A stretch of 16,323 bases of DNA from positions 1 through 16,323 of the forward strand of contig JAASSH010000004.1 in the NCBI GenBank assembly GCA_021767985.1, in the 5' to 3' direction. A program made the translations under genes and the position numbers. This DNA is from Gammaproteobacteria bacterium (GTDB lineage: Bacteria; Pseudomonadota; Gammaproteobacteria; GCA-001735895). The notes beneath the pieces were generated by a model. That model worked only from the letters and a program-made list of their open reading frames with translations. It searched no databases and was not told the origin of the DNA. Positions 6,995-14,035 of the stretch are shown piece by piece (position 1 is the first letter of the stretch; every line of letters begins with the position of its first letter).

Positions 6995-7612
6995 ATGCAG
7001 TTAATCGGGACCGGTGTCGGTCGCACCGGCACTTATTCGCTCAAGCTCGCCATCAATCAGCTGGGGCTCGGGCCCTGTCATCACATGGAAGAGGTGCTGC
7101 ACAACATGCCGCTGCAGGTGCCGCTGTGGTCGGCCGCGTTGAACGGCGCCGCGGACTGGCAGTCGATTTACGATGGTTACCCGAGCGCGGTCGACTGGCC
7201 GACCGCGGGATTCTTCCGTGAACTGTACGAGGCCTACCCATCCGCCAAATTCGTGTTGACGCTGCGCAGCCCGGAGTCCTGGGCCGACAGCTTCGGTGGC
7301 ACGATCTACCAGCTGCTCGCGGGCAGGGAACAGGCGCCGCCGGAGATGCGCGACTGGCTGCAAATGGCTGCAGGCGTGATCGGTAAAACCGGCTTCCCCG
7401 ACGGGCTCGACCGCGACGGCCTGATTGCGGCGTTCGCCGCGCACAACGACGCGGTCAGGGCCACGATCCCGGCCGGGCAGCTGCTGGAGTTCGAGGTCAA
7501 GCAGGGTTGGGGCCCGCTGTGCGAGTTTCTCGAGGTGCCGGTGCCGGACGAACCCTTCCCGCGGTCGAATCACCGTGAGGAATTCTGGGACCGCGTAAAC
7601 GGCAAAATATAA
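6995..7612 (+). CDS. Sulfotransferase-family protein
   Basis: The 205-residue product opens with LIGTGVGRTGTYSLKLAINQ and LGPCHHMEEV, the P-loop-like PAPS-binding start of the small sulfotransferase family known as Sulfotransfer_4. VLTLRSPESWADS near residues 86-98 corresponds to the 3'-phosphate-binding Arg/Ser region. The C-terminal EFEVKQGWGPLCEFLEVPVPDEPFPRSN is the usual family ending. The family transfers sulfate from PAPS to hydroxyl groups, though many bacterial members have no known acceptor. The protein is cytosolic with no signal peptide. A purine-rich ribosome site (AGGGGCAGG) lies just before the ATG. It stands alone, diverging from the minus-strand group, and ends with a small hairpin. 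Length is normal for the family. Confidence 0.88.
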   Translation: MQLIGTGVGRTGTYSLKLAINQLGLGPCHHMEEVLHNMPLQVPLWSAALNGAADWQSIYDGYPSAVDWPTAGFFRELYEAYPSAKFVLTLRSPESWADSFGGTIYQLLAGREQAPPEMRDWLQMAAGVIGKTGFPDGLDRDGLIAAFAAHNDAVRATIPAGQLLEFEVKQGWGPLCEFLEVPVPDEPFPRSNHREEFWDRVNGKI

Positions 7613-7631
7613 TCCGACGGATAGCGTCGGA
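7613..7631 (+). terminator. Hairpin directly after the sulfotransferase-like gene
   Basis: TCCGACG (7613-7619) pairs perfectly with CGTCGGA (7625-7631) around a 5-base loop, beginning one base after the stop codon. No T-run follows, so it may block exonucleases or pause polymerase rather than act as a classical terminator. The stretch to 7765 shows no gene. Confidence 0.4.
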
Positions 7632-7765
7632 CTTCGAATCTGGCCAGAAACAGCTGCCAGGTTCTGTATTTTCGAGTGGCTGCAATTGTGGTGACGGCTA
7701 CCCTGATTCATGACCGGGTTAACTTTCACGCTCGTTTGCGCGTCGTTGTAAGCCGTCGAAACAGG

Positions 7766-7794
7766 TTGAGCAGGGGGCACCGAGCCTTTATACT
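7766..7794 (+). promoter_or_regulatory. Sigma70 promoter for the ribbon-helix-helix/kinase operon
   Basis: TTGAGC (7766-7771), a 17-base spacer, and TATACT (7789-7794): four of six and five of six matches at ideal spacing. Transcription would start near 7801, giving a leader of about 27 bases before the ATG at 7828. This is the best promoter in the window. Confidence 0.6.
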
Positions 7795-7827
7795 CCTTGA
7801 TTGTGTGTGTATCCTTTGGCGACACAA

Positions 7828-8019
7828 ATGGGGAAGACAGCCGCGCTTCGTATCAGAATCGAGCCGGAATTGCATAAAAAGTTTCTCGATACCTGCAAGG
7901 CGCAAGACGTTCCGGCGTCACAGGTTTTGCGTGAGTTCATGAAGCAATACGTGGCCGCTCACCAGCAAACTCCGCAACTGGACTTCTTTCAGCAGACGAG
8001 GCAAACCAGTGTCGATTGA
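7828..8019 (+). CDS. Ribbon-helix-helix DNA-binding protein
   Basis: The 63-residue product contains AALRIRIEPELHKKFLDTCK followed by DVPASQVLREFMKQYV: a short beta strand, a helix, a turn and a second helix, the CopG/MetJ-type fold that binds DNA as a dimer through the strand (here about residues 4-10). An upstream in-frame TTG at 7801 is less likely because it falls at the predicted transcription start; the ATG at 7828 is preferred though its ribosome site is poor. The last 18 residues (TPQLDFFQQTRQTSVD) are a polar tail. It overlaps the kinase gene by 11 bases, so the two are translated together. It could repress its own operon, act as an antitoxin-like partner, or be a kinase substrate; the sequence does not decide. 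Confidence 0.8.
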   Translation: MGKTAALRIRIEPELHKKFLDTCKAQDVPASQVLREFMKQYVAAHQQTPQLDFFQQTRQTSVD

Positions 8020-9325
8020 GCAAAGACCAGCCCCGGGAACCATGCGGGAGATAAGCCGATATATCGGTAAGTATAAAATCGTATCGCTGCTGGGCGAGGG
8101 CGCGACCGGCATCGTCTACGAAGGATACGACCCCGACATCCAGCGCCGCGTCGCGATAAAAACCCTGCACCCGCATTTACTGGTCGGCAAGATAGGTGAA
8201 GGCCTGCTGGCACGCTTCAAGCGCGAGGCGATCTCTGCCGCAAGATGTTTCCATCCCAATATCGTCGCCGTGCTCGAGTATGGACAACATGAGGACAGGC
8301 CTTTCATCGTGATGGAGTTCGTCGATGGAATTTCGGTGCACAAGTTGATCAAGCAAAGGCACCGGCAGGGGCGCGCTATAAGCCTGAAACGTACCCTGAC
8401 CATTATTTCGGGGTTACTCAATGCCCTGCACGCGGCGCACCGCTACGGTATCATTCACCGCGACGTCAAGGCGTCCAATATCCTGATTGCGAAGGGCGGT
8501 CGTCAGATCAAGCTGGCCGATTTCGGGATGGCCAGGCTCAAGGAGAATTCCGACCTGACGATGATCGGATCCCTGATCGGCACGCCGAGATACATGGCGC
8601 CCGAGGTCCGGTTCGGACTGGAGGCCGATTCCCGCGCCGACGTATTTTCGGCAACACGGCTGTTTCTCGAATTGTTGAAGATGCTGCCCGAAAACACGAA
8701 ATGTCCACGCTCGCACCTGCCGCAGATTCCCTGCATGTCGCCTGGCAACCTGATCGATTACTCGGTGGTCTATCCGACCGCTTTTATTCCGGTTCTCGTC
8801 AAGGGGCTGGATCCCGATCGGGACAAGCGCTATCAAACGGTTTCCGAACTCATGACAGCGATCAAGAAGGCGCTGCCCCGTCTCCATGAGCAGGCGGAAC
8901 CGGATTTAACCGAGGCGACTGCGCCGCCAGACGAGCAGGCGATCGACGAACCCCCGGCAAGCGCCGAGGAAGTAAAGTCGATAACCTGGCTGCTGGCCGA
9001 CTTCACCGGTCCGATCGCGACGCTCCTGATGGAGCCGTATGAAAACACGGGCATGTCGGCGGATAACCTGGCGCAACAGATTTCGAGAAAAATTCCCGGG
9101 CAGGAAAGGCAGCAGGAGTTTCTCAGGCGCTGGCGATTGATTTGTCTGTCGAGGCAGGAGCCGACCGAAAAAAAGGAATCGAAGATCTTCCCGGACAAGG
9201 AGCGCTCGCATCCCTTGCTGGAGGAAATGCTGAGTAAAATCAGCAGCGAATTTGCCCATTACGTCGAGCCAATCTCCAAGACGCTATTGCGCCAGGGCTC
9301 TAAAAAAACGACCAACGCAGACTGA
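8009..9325 (+). CDS. Ser/Thr protein kinase with a C-terminal signalling extension
   Basis: The 438-residue product has every catalytic landmark of a Hanks-type kinase: glycine loop GEGATG (29-34), VAIK with Lys51, the catalytic loop HRDVKASN (His150 to Asn157, Asp152 catalytic), DFG (171-173) and APE (197-199). The kinase domain spans about 20-290. A Pro/Glu-rich linker (about 295-325) leads to ITWLLADFTGPIATLLMEPY and IPGQERQQEFLRRWR, a small helical domain that resembles one seen at the C-terminus of other bacterial signalling proteins (DUF8082-like); that match is tentative. There is no transmembrane segment, so it is a cytoplasmic kinase, unlike the PknB type. The GTG at 8009 is chosen because GAGG lies 7 bases upstream, inside the preceding gene; an ATG at 8042 is the alternative. 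No phosphatase gene is adjacent. The overlap with the ribbon-helix-helix gene suggests a joint regulatory role. Confidence 0.93.
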   Translation: MSIEQRPAPGTMREISRYIGKYKIVSLLGEGATGIVYEGYDPDIQRRVAIKTLHPHLLVGKIGEGLLARFKREAISAARCFHPNIVAVLEYGQHEDRPFIVMEFVDGISVHKLIKQRHRQGRAISLKRTLTIISGLLNALHAAHRYGIIHRDVKASNILIAKGGRQIKLADFGMARLKENSDLTMIGSLIGTPRYMAPEVRFGLEADSRADVFSATRLFLELLKMLPENTKCPRSHLPQIPCMSPGNLIDYSVVYPTAFIPVLVKGLDPDRDKRYQTVSELMTAIKKALPRLHEQAEPDLTEATAPPDEQAIDEPPASAEEVKSITWLLADFTGPIATLLMEPYENTGMSADNLAQQISRKIPGQERQQEFLRRWRLICLSRQEPTEKKESKIFPDKERSHPLLEEMLSKISSEFAHYVEPISKTLLRQGSKKTTNAD

Positions 9326-9333
9326 CCGTAAGA

Positions 9334-9374
9334 GGTCGGTGACAAATGATAATCATTCGCATTTGTCACCGACC
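9334..9374. repeat. 15-base perfect inverted repeat (REP-like), with a Fur-box-like loop
   Basis: GGTCGGTGACAAATG (9334-9348) and CATTTGTCACCGACC (9360-9374) are exact reverse complements separated by 11 bases. It begins 8 bases after the kinase stop. No T-run follows, so it is not a standard terminator; the form is that of an extragenic palindromic element. The junction of arm and loop reads AATGATAATCATT (9346-9358), itself a 13-base palindrome identical to the core of the Fur-box consensus, though the outer bases do not fit. Confidence 0.75.
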
Positions 9375-9540
9375 CCGCTCCTTCATACTCCTCCCTGCCT
9401 TTTGAAATAACCGCACCCACGGCCTCGAGCGCGAGCGCCTTGCCGATGACGCGCTGATCCAGCCCCGGATCGATGCAATCGGAACTTAAATAATCGCCGA
9501 TCCGGCCGATAACCCTTACCGGAGTCCTAAAAACCCGGGT
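9375..9540 (-). other. Coding-like remnant of unknown origin
   Basis: Read on the minus strand, these bases stay open and give protein-like sequence (TPVRVIGRIGDYLSSDCI, then DPGLDQRVIGKALALEAVGA) up to the inverted repeat, where translation continues as low-complexity repeat sequence. The stretch lacks its own start, and the frame runs on antisense to neighbouring genes. It may be the leftover of a gene broken next to the palindrome, or chance. I do not recognise the family. Confidence 0.25.
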
Positions 9541-9546
9541 GTAATC

Positions 9547-10767
9547 TTGAAAATCATAATTGTGCGCTTCGTCGCCCTGATACTTTACTGCTGTGCGGCG
9601 CAGTCGCTGGCGAATACCATCACCATCTATCACGATGCGGACTACAGCGTCCATGCCGAATCGGCCCGGTCCATGTCGATGGGCTTTAAGACCGCGCTGG
9701 CCGAGGTCGACAATAAGATCCAGGGATACGAGGTAAAACTGGTCACCAGGGATCATCGCGGCAACAGCAAGCGCAGCCTGCACCACATGCGGCAGTTCCT
9801 CGACGACCCGACGGCGTTATTCGTTCTCGGCGGGCTGCATTCTCCACCCTACATCCAGAATCGCGATTTTATTAATCAGGAAGGTGTTTTGTTGCTGGTG
9901 CCCTGGGCGGCGGGCGGGCCGATTACCCGCTATGCCGGGGACACCAACTGGGTATTTCGCTTATCCATCGATGACACCAAGGCAGGCTATCGCATCGCTG
10001 AATATGCGATCGTGGATAAAAGCTGCAAGAAACCTCACCTGCTGCTGGAAGAAACGCCGTGGGGCAAGTCCAATTTCAAGACGCTTTCGTCGGCGGTCAT
10101 GCAGCATCTGAACCTGCAACCGGGCGTCACCTGGTTTCGCTGGAACACCAAGGCCAATTCCGCACGCATCCTGCTGCGCGAGGCCCGTCAAAAAGGGGCC
10201 GATTGCCTGTTGTTCGTGGGCAACTCGATCGAAGGCGAAGAGTTTGCCAGGGCGATGGCTTCGCTCGAGGCCGACCAGCGGCTGCCGATCATCAGTCACT
10301 GGGGCATCACCGGCGGTGATTTTCACGTCAAGGTAGATCCGGATTTGCGCCGGCATCTCGACCTGCACTTTATTCAGACCTGTTTTTCGTTTATGTCACC
10401 CCGGCAGACGGCATTGTCCCGCCAGGTTCTGCAACGGAGCAAAACGTTATTCCCCGGAAAGATCGAACATCCCGGAGACATTACCGCGCCGCCGGGATTC
10501 ATTCATGCCTATGACCTGGGGCGCATCTTTATTGCCGCGCTGGAGCAGGTCGAGCTGACGGGCGACGTCAAGGCCGATCGGGCTGCACTACGCGATGCGC
10601 TGGAGCAGCTTCGGCGGCCGGTCGAAGGTCTGGTCAAAACCTATCGGCAGCCGTTCTCACCCTGGTCACCGACGCGGGACGACGCCCACGAAGCCCTGGG
10701 TCTGGAAGATTTTTGCATGGCCCGCTTCGACGAGCAGAACCGCATCATCGTCAAATCCGCCGACTAG
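9547..10767 (+). CDS. Periplasmic substrate-binding protein (branched-chain amino acid type), sensor partner
   Basis: The 406-residue product starts at TTG (9547), preceded by GGGTG at 7 bases, with a signal peptide through residue 22 (hydrophobic VALILYCCAAQSLA). Mature sequence ITIYHDADYSVHAESARSM, GYEVKLVTRDHRGN, then VLGGLHSP and VLLLVPWAAGGPITR follow the plan of type I periplasmic binding proteins of the Leu/Ile/Val/urea class: a first lobe, a hinge, then LLFVGNSIEGEEFARAM and PPGFIHAYDLGRIFIAALEQ in the second. No permease or ATPase gene is nearby. Instead it sits 22 bases ahead of a hybrid histidine kinase with a periplasmic domain, the arrangement of LuxP-LuxQ and TorT-TorS, so it more likely presents a ligand to the kinase than feeds a transporter. 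The ligand cannot be read from the sequence. A GTG at 9562 is the alternative start but has no ribosome site. Confidence 0.88.
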   Translation: MKIIIVRFVALILYCCAAQSLANTITIYHDADYSVHAESARSMSMGFKTALAEVDNKIQGYEVKLVTRDHRGNSKRSLHHMRQFLDDPTALFVLGGLHSPPYIQNRDFINQEGVLLLVPWAAGGPITRYAGDTNWVFRLSIDDTKAGYRIAEYAIVDKSCKKPHLLLEETPWGKSNFKTLSSAVMQHLNLQPGVTWFRWNTKANSARILLREARQKGADCLLFVGNSIEGEEFARAMASLEADQRLPIISHWGITGGDFHVKVDPDLRRHLDLHFIQTCFSFMSPRQTALSRQVLQRSKTLFPGKIEHPGDITAPPGFIHAYDLGRIFIAALEQVELTGDVKADRAALRDALEQLRRPVEGLVKTYRQPFSPWSPTRDDAHEALGLEDFCMARFDEQNRIIVKSAD

Positions 10768-10789
10768 GCAGGCCAGGTAAGGACATACC

Positions 10790-13700
10790 ATGAAGGCACG
10801 TTGGTTTTATGCACTGATTCTGTTAAATCTGGCGGTAACCATCGTCATCAGCATGCTGTTGGTGGGCGGTCGCGCCGAGCAGTCCGTGTTTGGACTGCTG
10901 GAGGAGGCAAAACAGCGGCAGTCGAGCCTTGCCTCCAACCATTTCGAGGAATTCCTGCGTGACCGCGTCATCCTGCTGCGCGACCTTTCACGCCGTCCCC
11001 TGCTGGCCAACACGGTGATGGGTTCGGGTATATCGGAGGCCGATCTGAAGGATTTTCTCGATGATTACCGACTGCTCGATAAAAAGGAACCGCTGTTTCT
11101 GCTCGATTTCATGGGTAACACGGTGCACTCGCATAATTACAGCGCCGACGCACTGCCCCTGGACACCACCCCGTGGCTGGAGGCATTGATCAACAAGGAA
11201 ATTCCGGTCGCCATCCTGTTGCACGAGACCAACGGCCAGGCTTCGTTCGCGATCGCCGTGCCGATACTCTACAGCGGTTATGCCGAAGGTGTTCTGGTCA
11301 CTTTACTGTCGCAACCCATTGCCGAGATCCTGGACTCCGGAGATACCCTGACCACGGGCGCAATCCGGTTATCGAATCCTTATTTTACCTACTCGAGTCG
11401 CCCCGATTTAAGCGGTCACGACGTAATCGACGAGAGCGAAATCGATGAAACCGGCGTGCATTTCACCTATCTGGCCGATCGGGCGGTGCTGGCCGAACAA
11501 AAAGCGGGATTCATGCGCGATATTGCGCTGGCCATCGTGTTGAGCCTGGGCCTGTCCTTCGGCATTCTGGCGATGTCGGGCCGAAAGTTCATCCTCAATC
11601 CCTATACACGCCTGGAAAAGTCGAGCCGCGAGATAGAAATCGCCAAAAAACGTAATGACTTGCTGGCCTCGGCGATCGAGGCGAGCCCTGTCGGGATTTC
11701 GATTGCCGACCCCTCGCGCCCTGATTACCCGCTCACCTATGCCAACCCGGCCTTTACCCAAATAACGGGCTATAGCGCCGCGGAAGTAGAAGGCACGAAT
11801 TGTCGCTTCCTGCAGGGTGCGGACACCAGCGAAGAACAGGTAAACAAGCTGCGTGAAACCATCAGTGTCAACGGCGAAGACAGGTTCGAAATGCTGAATT
11901 ACCGCAAGGACGGCACACCATTCTGGAACCTGCTGCAGGTCTCCCCGGTGTTCGACGAGAACCAGAACCTCGTGGCTTACGTTGGCATACAGCAGGATAT
12001 CAGCAAGCGCAAGCACGCCGAGGTCGAATTGCAGCAAGCCAAAGAATCGGCCGAGGACGCCAGTCGCGCCAAGAGTGATTTCCTCGCCAACATGAGTCAC
12101 GAAATTCGCACGCCGATGAATGGTGTCATCGGTATGAGCAACCTGTTGCTGGACACCGGCCTCGACCGACAGCAACACGATTATGCGAAAACGATCAAGG
12201 GCAGCGCGGAAGCTCTGCTCGGCCTGATCAACGATATCCTCGACTTTTCCAAGGTCGAGGCCGGCAAGCTCGAGCTGGAACCGATCGATTTCGACATGAA
12301 GGTCTTGTTGGCCGAATTCGGCGCTTCGATGGCGATCCGCGCGCACGAAAAAAACCTGGAGCTGGTTTGCCCGGCGAACCCGTTACCGAGCCAATGGTTC
12401 AATGGCGACCCCGGCCGTATTCGCCAGATCCTGACCAACCTCGTCGGCAATGCCATCAAGTTCACCGACGAGGGCGAAGTCGCGCTGTATTTCGAGCTCC
12501 TGGAACAAACCGACCGGCTTTCACGGATTCGCATTAAGGTCGTCGATTCCGGTATCGGATTGAGTCCGGAGCAGCAAAAGAAACTCTTCGAACGTTTCAG
12601 CCAGGCCGATAGCTCGACGACACGACGTTACGGGGGCACGGGACTTGGCCTTGCCATCAGTAAACAGTTGGTAGACTTGATGGGTGGTGAAATCGGTATG
12701 GACAGTCGGCAGGGTGAGGGTTCGACTTTCTGGTTCACGCTAACCCTGGCCAATGTCGACGCCGAAGAGTCGCTGGCTAACCGGGCCGGGCTGCGGGGGC
12801 AAAGAATCCTGGTGGCCGATGACAATCACACCAACCGCAAGCTGCTGGACCAGCTGCTCACCCATTGGCAGGTGGATCACGACCTGGTCGACAACAGTGA
12901 AAAAGCCCTCGATACCCTGAACGCGGCTGTCGAAGCCGGCAGGCCTTACGATATCGCCATCCTCGATATGGAGATGCCGGGCATGGATGGCTACAGTCTC
13001 GGCACCCGGATCAAGCAAGACCCGGTCCTGAGTGATACTCGCCTGGTGATACTCGCTTCACGGGGGCGGCGCGGCGATGCCAAAAAGTTCGAGACGGCCG
13101 GATTTTCCGGTTACCTCGGCAAACCGATCGAGCAATCCGCGTTTTATAACCTGTTGCTGCAAGTGTCCGGCATTACGCCGGATGACGCCAGTATCGCCAC
13201 CCGTTACAGCGCCAAGCGGCACCCGCGCTTCGCTGCGCGTGTCCTGGTGGTCGAGGACAACATTACCAACCAGGCCGTTGCCAGGGGCATGCTGGAAAAA
13301 TTCGGCCTCGACATCGATCTCGTCGCCAATGGTGAGCAGGCGATTCGTGCGTTAGAGCAGCTGCCTTACGACCTCGTGTTCATGGACTGCCAGATGCCGG
13401 TCATGGACGGCTACGAAGCCACCCGTCGAATTCGCGATCCACAGAGCGGCGTCGTCGATTCGAAGGTTCCCATCGTCGCCATGACCGCCAACGCGATGAA
13501 GGCGGACCGGGACAGATGCCTGGCGGTCGGCATGAACGACCATGTCGCCAAGCCGGTCGATCCAAGCCGCCTGGAACAGGCCCTGTCGCGCTGGCTGCCA
13601 GCGTCATGCCGCGTGAGCCTGAACGGCGACGACAAACCCTCGGCGGCTGTAGCCGGCAGCGAAGATACCTCCGGGCCGCGTGCTGAAATCGAAACAAGCG

Positions 13701-14035
13701 AACCGGTTTTCGATCAGGACGCGCTGCACAAACGCATGATGGGCGATGAAGACCTGATGCGTACGGTCGCTGAAGCCTTCGTGCTCGATATGAACGGCAT
13801 GGTCGAGCAGCTGAAAACGCATGTGGATGGGGGAGACATGCAAAATGTCGGCGCTCTGGGTCATAAGATCAAAGGCGCGGCCAGTGCCATGGGTGGAACG
13901 GCTCTAAGCGCGGCTGCGCTGCAGATCGAGCAGGCGGGCAAGGCGGAGCAGCCGGAGCGCCTGGACGAAACCCTGCCTCTGCTCGAGCAACGCTACGATG
14001 AACTGAAGCACGCCATGCGGGAACTGCTGCCATGA
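10790..14035 (+). CDS. Hybrid histidine kinase: periplasmic sensor, LOV photosensor, HisKA-HATPase, two REC, HPt
   Basis: The 1081-residue product has membrane segments at about 6-26 and 243-263 enclosing a periplasmic region of some 215 residues, possibly Cache-like. The cytoplasmic PAS domain (about 290-410) carries GTNCRFLQG with the photoactive Cys338, NYRKDGTPFWN (Asn370, Asn380) and YVGIQQDIS (Gln401): the full LOV flavin-binding set, so FMN binding and blue-light adduct formation are expected. Next come the H-box SHEIRTPMNGVIG (His437), HATPase with N-box NLVGNAIKF (Asn554), DSGIG (586-590) and GGTGLGL; REC1 with Asp726 (LDMEMPGMDG); REC2 with Asp866 (MDCQMPVMDG); and HPt with His1025 (LGHKIKGAASAMGG). 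REC1 has LAS where most receivers have a conserved Thr (LTS), so its phosphotransfer may be weak. AAGGA lies 7 bases before the ATG. It is the middle gene of the operon; its stop overlaps the start of the REC-GGDEF gene, the likely output. No HAMP domain is seen. Confidence 0.95.
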   Translation: MKARWFYALILLNLAVTIVISMLLVGGRAEQSVFGLLEEAKQRQSSLASNHFEEFLRDRVILLRDLSRRPLLANTVMGSGISEADLKDFLDDYRLLDKKEPLFLLDFMGNTVHSHNYSADALPLDTTPWLEALINKEIPVAILLHETNGQASFAIAVPILYSGYAEGVLVTLLSQPIAEILDSGDTLTTGAIRLSNPYFTYSSRPDLSGHDVIDESEIDETGVHFTYLADRAVLAEQKAGFMRDIALAIVLSLGLSFGILAMSGRKFILNPYTRLEKSSREIEIAKKRNDLLASAIEASPVGISIADPSRPDYPLTYANPAFTQITGYSAAEVEGTNCRFLQGADTSEEQVNKLRETISVNGEDRFEMLNYRKDGTPFWNLLQVSPVFDENQNLVAYVGIQQDISKRKHAEVELQQAKESAEDASRAKSDFLANMSHEIRTPMNGVIGMSNLLLDTGLDRQQHDYAKTIKGSAEALLGLINDILDFSKVEAGKLELEPIDFDMKVLLAEFGASMAIRAHEKNLELVCPANPLPSQWFNGDPGRIRQILTNLVGNAIKFTDEGEVALYFELLEQTDRLSRIRIKVVDSGIGLSPEQQKKLFERFSQADSSTTRRYGGTGLGLAISKQLVDLMGGEIGMDSRQGEGSTFWFTLTLANVDAEESLANRAGLRGQRILVADDNHTNRKLLDQLLTHWQVDHDLVDNSEKALDTLNAAVEAGRPYDIAILDMEMPGMDGYSLGTRIKQDPVLSDTRLVILASRGRRGDAKKFETAGFSGYLGKPIEQSAFYNLLLQVSGITPDDASIATRYSAKRHPRFAARVLVVEDNITNQAVARGMLEKFGLDIDLVANGEQAIRALEQLPYDLVFMDCQMPVMDGYEATRRIRDPQSGVVDSKVPIVAMTANAMKADRDRCLAVGMNDHVAKPVDPSRLEQALSRWLPASCRVSLNGDDKPSAAVAGSEDTSGPRAEIETSEPVFDQDALHKRMMGDEDLMRTVAEAFVLDMNGMVEQLKTHVDGGDMQNVGALGHKIKGAASAMGGTALSAAALQIEQAGKAEQPERLDETLPLLEQRYDELKHAMRELLP

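Noticed and set aside
7001..7825. 274-codon minus-strand ORF
   Set aside because: Opposite the sulfotransferase-like gene and the following gap; composition is typical of an antisense frame in GC-rich DNA.
7801..7830. TTG start of the ribbon-helix-helix protein
   Set aside because: It coincides with the predicted transcription start, and the added residues (MCVYPLATQ) do not resemble the family N-terminus.
9334..9374. Intrinsic terminator for the kinase operon
   Set aside because: The stem is long but followed by CCGCTCC rather than a T-run, so it does not fit a factor-independent terminator.
9547..10767. Substrate-binding protein as part of an ABC importer
   Set aside because: No permease or ATPase gene is present within the window, and it is tightly linked to a sensor kinase instead.
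11408..12346. 312-codon minus-strand ORF
   Set aside because: Antisense shadow of the LOV and HisKA regions of the hybrid kinase.
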